A model generated the notes under the pieces. The model saw only the letters and a program-made list of their open reading frames with translations. It ran no database searches and was not told the DNA's origin. A stretch of DNA of 11,129 nucleotides from contig DGHP01000187.1 of the NCBI GenBank assembly GCA_002392705.1, positions 1-11,129 of the forward strand, in the 5' to 3' direction. Below are positions 6,882 through 11,129 of this stretch, piece by piece. The position numbers and the translations under genes were made by a program. Within the stretch, counting starts at the first letter, position 1; each line of letters starts with the position of its first letter. The stretch comes from Lachnospiraceae bacterium UBA3845. GTDB lineage: Bacteria; Bacillota; Clostridia; Lachnospirales; Lachnospiraceae.

Positions 6882-7029
6882 CTCTCCTCTTCCTCCGCTT
6901 CCTGCGTATCTGTATTTCCTTCAAAGAACCGGGGAAAGTTCCCGGCATCCGTATCAGCTTTTCTGCGCCCTTCTTTCCGGAAAAACGGACCGTCTCAGTA
7001 TTCTTCCCGAATCCCCCTGGCCAGAAACT

Positions 7030-7038
7030 ACTATAGCA
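7030..7038 (-). promoter_or_regulatory. Extended -10 promoter for the HAD gene
   Basis: On the minus strand TGCTATAGT gives a TGn extension and a -10 hexamer matching five of six consensus bases. No good -35 lies at the expected distance. Transcription would start about 140 bases before the HAD ATG, a rather long leader. Confidence 0.4.
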
Positions 7039-7174
7039 CAAATAAGCAATTAAGCGCTGACAGAGCGCAAAAATTATGTAGCTTCCGGGAAAGCAATTTA
7101 TTTAAAATAACAGTATCTGTTCAGTACCCCGGACTCAGGCTGCTTCGCAGTCTTCCTTTCCGGCGGCAGGGTGC

Positions 7175-7186
7175 TGAACCGTTTCA
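7175..7186. promoter_or_regulatory. Small operator-like dyad before the esterase-GH43 gene
   Basis: TGAACCGTTTCA contains TGAA and TTCA arms around a central CCGT, and lies 29 bases before the start codon. It is reminiscent of LacI/CcpA-type operators with a central CG, but is one base short of the catabolite-responsive element consensus. Short imperfect dyads of this sort are common by chance. Confidence 0.2.
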
Positions 7187-7215
7187 AATGAAAGAAAATG
7201 CAAGGAGGGAATACA

Positions 7216-9984
7216 ATGCTTCGGACAGCAAAAGTGGAAAACGGAATACTGCGCGGCCTCCCGGGCGCCGACCCGCGGGTCACGGCCTTTAAAGGGGTGC
7301 CGTTTGCGGCTCCTCCGGTCAATGAAAACCGCTGGAGAGCGCCTCAGCCCTGCCCGGACTGGGAAGGCGTCAGGGATGCGTTTGAATTCGGGCCGATCTC
7401 CATGCAGGATACGCCCGGCACCGGGGACGGGCTCTATGACAGGGAATGGCATGTGGATCCTGAGATACCCATCAGTGAAGACTGCCTTTACCTGAATGTG
7501 TGGACCCCGGCGAAAACTGCCGGCGAGAAACTGCCCGTCCTTGTCTGGTATTTCGGAGGCGGGTTCCAGTGGGGCTATACGTCTGAGATGGAATTTGACG
7601 GGGAGCGCCTTGCCCGCAGGGGAATCATCGTGGTCAGCGCCGCCTACAGACTGGGCGCCTTCGGTTTTCTCGCGCATCCCGAGATCACGGATGAAGCCCC
7701 GGACAGACCCGGGAATTTCGGTCTGCTGGACCAGCAGGCCGCTCTGAAATGGGTCCGGAGAAACATCGCTGCCTTCGGCGGCGATCCGGCCAGAATCACC
7801 ATCGCCGGCCAGTCCGCGGGCGGGGGCAGCGTTCTGAACCAGATGACATGCGAAGAGAATTTCGAAGATATCTCCGGCGCCGCCATCTTCAGCGGCATCA
7901 TCCGGAATTTTGATGAAGACAATGATATCTTCCGCCCTGTCAGTCTTAAGGAGGCGGAAAAGAAGGGGGAATCCTTTTTTGAATTCCTGGGCGTGAAAAG
8001 TCTCGAAGAAGCCCGGAAGCTTGACGCTTTCCTCATCCGGGACAGATACGCGGAATATGCGCAGGAACATCCGCGGATGTTCCCCTTTGCCGACGGGAAG
8101 GTGTACAAAGACGACCCGCTGAAAAGGTTCATTGAAGGTAAACGCGCTCCTGTCCCGGTCCTCTCCGGCAATACCGGGGACGAATTCCGCGCCGGGGGAA
8201 TCAATACGGTCGAAAAATCGGTAAAAACCGCTTTTCTGGACGCGCAGGCCGCTGATCCTGATGCCGCAAAGATGTATTATTACCTCTTTGATCCCGATAT
8301 CCCCGGATGGGACAGGGCGGGAAGCTTTCATTCCTGCGACCTCTGGTTTTTCTTCGAAACCCTCGGGAAATGCTGGAGGCCTTTCGGGGGACGCCATTTT
8401 GACCTTGCCAGGCAGATGTGCGACTATTTCGCGAACTTCATCAAATACGGGGATCCGAACGGAAAAGGCCGGGACGGCGAAGAGCTGCCGGAATGGGATG
8501 CCTACTGCGATGAAAACAGGGCGGAGATGGTATTTGCTTCCTCCGGAGCGGCGCAGCGGCAGGAGATACCGGGATTCGGGAAACGGCAGGCCTTCAATCC
8601 CTATCTTCCCTCCTGGGAATATATTCCCGACGGGGAACCCTATGTATTCGGGGACAGAATCTATGTCTACGGCTCCCATGACCTGTATGACAGCGAAACC
8701 TTCTGCATGGGGGACTATGTGTGCTGGTCCGCGCCGGTCAGCGAGCCCGCCGCCTGGAGGTATGAAGGCGTTATCTACCCGAAGCGGTCCGACCCGCTCA
8801 ACAAGGATGGGCATATGTGCCTGTATGCCCCGGACGTCACGGTCGGACCGGACGGAAGATACTACCTGTATTATGTTCTCGATAAGGTGGGCATTGTCTC
8901 TGTCGCGGTATGCGATGAACCCGCCGGGCACTATGAATTTCTCGGATACGTTCACTATCCCGACGGCACGAGGCTGGGAGAGCGGGAAGGCGATGAGCCC
9001 CAGTTTGATCCCGGCGTACTGACAGAAGAAGACGCAACTTATCTTTATACCGGCTTCTGCGGAAGCGGCGACCGCTCACGCCACGGGGCCATGCTGACCG
9101 TGCTCGGGCCGGATATGCTCACGGTGACGGAAGCGCCGGAAATCATCGTGCCGGGAAGCTGCTACAGCAAAGGGACCGAATTTGAGGGACATGCCTATTT
9201 TGAGGCGGCGTCCATCCGGAAAAAAGACGGAAAATACTGGTTCATCTATTCTTCCGAGCTCATGCATGAACTCTGCTGGGCATCGGCGGACAGTCCCCGG
9301 GGAGAATTCCATTACGGCGGTGTCCTGGTCAGCAACTGCGACATGCATATAGATTCCTATAAGCCTGCGGAGGAAGCCTCCGCATACGGTGCCAACAATC
9401 ACGGGAGCATGGTGCAGATCGGAGACAGCTGGTATATCTTCTATCACAGACATACGAACGGAAGCTGGTTCTCCAGACAGGGATGCGCCGAAAAGCTGAC
9501 CTTCCGGGCAGACGGAAGCGCCGTGCAGGCGGAACTGACTTCCTGCGGCCTGAACGGCGGGCCGCTGTCCGACAGGGGCGAATATCCCGCTTACATCGCC
9601 TGCAACCTTTTCCGTGAGAATCACGCGGTCTACGTCGAAGCGGACGCGCCGAGAGTCGTGCAGGAAGGCGGAGAAGGCCAGTATCCCTCCGCGCATATCC
9701 GCGGAATGACAGACGGCAGCACGGCAGGCTTTAAGTATTTCTCCTGCAGCGGCGTAAAAGGATTAAGAATCCGGACAAGGGCCTACGCCAACGGCTTCTT
9801 TGAAGTCAGGGCTTCCTATGGCGGCAGAATTCTCGGAACGATTCCGGTAGAGGGAACCAATCTCTGGACGTCCGGTGAATGCCGCTTTGAGGAGAACGCA
9901 TTTCCCGACGGAACACAGCCGCTCTATCTTACCTTCCGGGGAAGCGGCAGCTGCAGCCTGAAGTCCTTCGAGTTTCTGCATTAA
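7216..9984 (+). CDS. Type-B carboxylesterase fused to GH43 glycosidase
   Basis: Using the ATG at 7216, which follows AAGGAGG at the right distance, the product has 922 residues. An ATG at 7198 lies upstream of that RBS and is unlikely. Residues about 1-450 are a type-B carboxylesterase (alpha/beta hydrolase): early FKGVPFAAPP, SEDCLYLNVW, the FGGGF oxyanion loop, the GQSAGG elbow with Ser200, probable acid Glu323 in GNTGDEF and His372 in SFHSCDL. Residues about 458-795 are a GH43 five-bladed propeller starting AFNPYLPSWEYIPDGEP, with candidate base Asp472, Asp540 in YAPD and acid Glu663 in YFEAASIRK. Residues about 800-922 look like a CBM6-type beta-sandwich. There is no signal peptide, so it should act in the cytoplasm, probably removing acyl groups and xylosyl or arabinosyl units from imported hemicellulose oligomers. 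The exact substrate is not readable. No transporter is adjacent. Confidence 0.92.
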   Translation: MLRTAKVENGILRGLPGADPRVTAFKGVPFAAPPVNENRWRAPQPCPDWEGVRDAFEFGPISMQDTPGTGDGLYDREWHVDPEIPISEDCLYLNVWTPAKTAGEKLPVLVWYFGGGFQWGYTSEMEFDGERLARRGIIVVSAAYRLGAFGFLAHPEITDEAPDRPGNFGLLDQQAALKWVRRNIAAFGGDPARITIAGQSAGGGSVLNQMTCEENFEDISGAAIFSGIIRNFDEDNDIFRPVSLKEAEKKGESFFEFLGVKSLEEARKLDAFLIRDRYAEYAQEHPRMFPFADGKVYKDDPLKRFIEGKRAPVPVLSGNTGDEFRAGGINTVEKSVKTAFLDAQAADPDAAKMYYYLFDPDIPGWDRAGSFHSCDLWFFFETLGKCWRPFGGRHFDLARQMCDYFANFIKYGDPNGKGRDGEELPEWDAYCDENRAEMVFASSGAAQRQEIPGFGKRQAFNPYLPSWEYIPDGEPYVFGDRIYVYGSHDLYDSETFCMGDYVCWSAPVSEPAAWRYEGVIYPKRSDPLNKDGHMCLYAPDVTVGPDGRYYLYYVLDKVGIVSVAVCDEPAGHYEFLGYVHYPDGTRLGEREGDEPQFDPGVLTEEDATYLYTGFCGSGDRSRHGAMLTVLGPDMLTVTEAPEIIVPGSCYSKGTEFEGHAYFEAASIRKKDGKYWFIYSSELMHELCWASADSPRGEFHYGGVLVSNCDMHIDSYKPAEEASAYGANNHGSMVQIGDSWYIFYHRHTNGSWFSRQGCAEKLTFRADGSAVQAELTSCGLNGGPLSDRGEYPAYIACNLFRENHAVYVEADAPRVVQEGGEGQYPSAHIRGMTDGSTAGFKYFSCSGVKGLRIRTRAYANGFFEVRASYGGRILGTIPVEGTNLWTSGECRFEENAFPDGTQPLYLTFRGSGSCSLKSFEFLH

Positions 9985-10046
9985 AAAACGCCGGATCGGC
10001 AGCCGGGCGCTGAAACGCGGCCCGGTCCGGTCCGGCAGCCTTTTTT
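9983..10046. terminator. Bidirectional terminator between esterase-GH43 and LRR genes
   Basis: A GC-rich hairpin pairs GCCGGATCGG...CCGGGC (9990-10008) with GCCCGGTCCGGTCCGGC (10020-10036), with a G-U pair and a 2-base bulge. T6 (10041-10046) follows on the plus strand, four bases after the stem. A6 (9983-9988), which gives U6 on the minus strand, lies one base from the stem and overlaps the TAA of the esterase-GH43 gene. It can end both convergent genes. Confidence 0.8.
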
Positions 10047-10049
10047 CTC

Positions 10050-11111
10050 TCAGGATACACCGGTCTTCGCAGTGCAAAGGCCGTTCTCTTCACAATACCG
10101 CTCAGCGGGAGATCCGGGCGCGGCGCTGACTGTAAGGGCGCTGCAGCCGATGAAAGCACCCTGTCCGATCCGGCTGACGCTCTCAGGAATCGTCAGCAGG
10201 GTCAGAGCCCTGCAGTCATAGAAGGCCAGGTAGCCGATGGACTCGACTTCTCCGGGAAGAGCAAGCTCCTTAAGCGCGCTGCAGCCCGAAAAAGTTCCGT
10301 TTCCGATCCGTTTTACAGAGGAAGGAAGGGTCATCCCTGTCAGAGCGCTGCAGCCGTAAAAGGCATGATCCTGAAGCTCAAGGAGTCCCTCCGGAAGAAG
10401 AATCTCCTTAAGACCGGCGCAGCCCGAGAAGGCCCCGGCCCCGATCTGCTCCGTCCCCTCCGGCACGGAATACGTCTCCTTCCCCGGATCCCCGTAGTAG
10501 GTAATCAGCCGTTTCTGCTCTTCCTCAACCAGAATCTCCCCGTCCGCGCGCAGGGAGGAATGTCCCTCCCCGATCCGGATCTCCCTCAGCCTGCCGCAGC
10601 CGGAAAAAGGATTCTCCCCTTCCAGGCGCACGGAAGATGGCAGCGTAATCCGGGTCAGGCCCGCGCATCCGTCGAAAGCCCCCGTTCCCAGAGAAGAGAG
10701 CTCTTCCGGGAGCGCCGGGTCATCCAGCTCCCCGCACATGGCAAATGCCCTGCTGCCGATCAAGGTCAGACTGTCCGGAAGATGAATCTTCTCAAGACTA
10801 TAGCAGCCGCCGAAGCTGCCGGTGCCGATCCTGTGAACCCCGTCCGGAACGGTTACCTCCTTCAGCCAGAAGCGCCATTCAAATGCCTTGTCCCCGATTT
10901 CGGACACCGGATGTCCCTTCATCGCCGAAGGAATTTCCAGAACGGCATCCCTTCCCGAATAGCGGCGGATCTGTGCCGTGCCGTCCTCAAGGACAATAAA
11001 GGCGAAGTCCCCGTCCGTATAACGCATGATCCGGACCACTTCCGCAACCACCCAGGCACCGGGAAAGCACAGAAATACGCACAAAAGGATGATCAGATAG
11101 TTCTTTTTCAT
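10050..11111 (-). CDS. Secreted BspA-type leucine-rich repeat protein
   Basis: The 353-residue protein starts MKKNYLIILLCVFLCFPG, a Sec signal peptide ending near residue 23. The rest is built of about ten LRR_5 (BspA/Treponema pallidum type) repeats of 23 residues with the pattern IGxxAFxGCxxLxxIxLPxxV, from about residue 70 to 330. One repeat (about 163-220) carries an insertion of some 35 residues, common in this family. The chain ends with APGSPAERYCEENGL, the usual closing motif of such proteins. No LPxTG, lipobox or other anchor is seen, so it is probably released or held by other means. Such proteins bind host proteins or other surfaces in some bacteria; the ligand here is unknown. AGGAGAG lies just before the ATG. 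The promoter is outside the window. Confidence 0.9.
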   Translation of the reverse strand: MKKNYLIILLCVFLCFPGAWVVAEVVRIMRYTDGDFAFIVLEDGTAQIRRYSGRDAVLEIPSAMKGHPVSEIGDKAFEWRFWLKEVTVPDGVHRIGTGSFGGCYSLEKIHLPDSLTLIGSRAFAMCGELDDPALPEELSSLGTGAFDGCAGLTRITLPSSVRLEGENPFSGCGRLREIRIGEGHSSLRADGEILVEEEQKRLITYYGDPGKETYSVPEGTEQIGAGAFSGCAGLKEILLPEGLLELQDHAFYGCSALTGMTLPSSVKRIGNGTFSGCSALKELALPGEVESIGYLAFYDCRALTLLTIPESVSRIGQGAFIGCSALTVSAAPGSPAERYCEENGLCTAKTGVS

Positions 11112-11129
11112 GGCTTCTCTCCTTTCTTC

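Larger units (their letters stand above)
6882..7215. other. Divergent intergenic region between HAD and esterase-GH43 genes
   Basis: This stretch has two parts. The half next to the HAD gene (6882-7020) holds no recognisable signal. The middle (7028-7110) is AT-richer and carries a minus-strand extended -10 at 7030-7038, a small GCGCT/AGCGC dyad (7054-7058 with 7064-7068) and a weak plus-strand TAAAAT (7103-7108). A dyad TGAACCGTTTCA (7175-7186) lies just before the RBS of the downstream gene. No small gene is convincing. Confidence 0.45.

Noticed and set aside
7198..7215. Upstream ATG of the esterase-GH43 gene
   Set aside because: The Shine-Dalgarno AAGGAGG lies after this ATG and is spaced for the ATG at 7216, so the six extra residues are probably not translated.
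7135..8955. A 606-codon open frame on the minus strand opposite the esterase-GH43 gene
   Set aside because: It is antisense to a gene with clear domain motifs. The product resembles no family, and GC-rich coding sequence often leaves long open antisense frames.
1..11129. CRISPR arrays, tRNA or rRNA genes, prophage or defence systems
   Set aside because: No regularly spaced direct repeats, no tRNA- or rRNA-like conserved segments, and no integrase, nuclease or methylase motifs were seen. The HD protein alone, next to ordinary genes, does not indicate a defence system.

Overview
The window looks like a chromosomal segment of a gut-type Firmicute, most likely a Clostridia/Lachnospiraceae member. 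The reasons are strong purine-rich Shine-Dalgarno sequences before nearly every gene, a DegV protein, a Cof-type HAD phosphatase, a Firmicute-type YdcF membrane protein, a BspA-type leucine-rich repeat secreted protein, and a GH43 glycosidase with Lachnospiraceae-like sequence signatures. The assignment is inference from gene content. No rRNA, tRNA, CRISPR array, intact insertion sequence or phage gene is visible.

Layout. Bases 2-157 hold the 3' end of an unidentified plus-strand gene. A roughly 500-base stretch without a clear gene follows (158-651). It carries a minus-strand terminator, one 21-codon small ORF with a good ribosome binding site, and nested inverted repeats that might be the relic of a mobile-element end. 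Four minus-strand genes then run from 4881 down to 652: a DUF362 protein with two [4Fe-4S] motifs, a YdcF/DUF218 membrane protein (probable TTG start), a secreted protein of unknown family, and an HD-domain hydrolase. Gaps of 49 to 100 bases and no obvious internal terminators make one transcript plausible, but the four products share no obvious pathway. A divergent promoter region (4882-5144) separates them from degV on the plus strand, which has an extended -10 promoter overlapped by a 7-7-7 dyad. degV converges on a minus-strand HAD phosphatase gene, with a strong hairpin between them.

The right third is visibly more GC-rich. It holds a 922-residue plus-strand enzyme that joins a type-B carboxylesterase domain to a GH43 glycoside hydrolase domain and a C-terminal beta-sandwich, with both active sites apparently complete and no signal peptide. 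This is the most notable gene here and suggests cytoplasmic processing of esterified xylan- or arabinoxylan-derived oligosaccharides. A bidirectional terminator separates it from a convergent gene for a secreted BspA-type leucine-rich repeat protein.

I did not find evidence for a wholly new multi-gene system. The items most worth a second look are the esterase-GH43 fusion, the degV operator, the structured region downstream of the HD gene with an in-frame open extension past its stop, and the secreted orphan protein.
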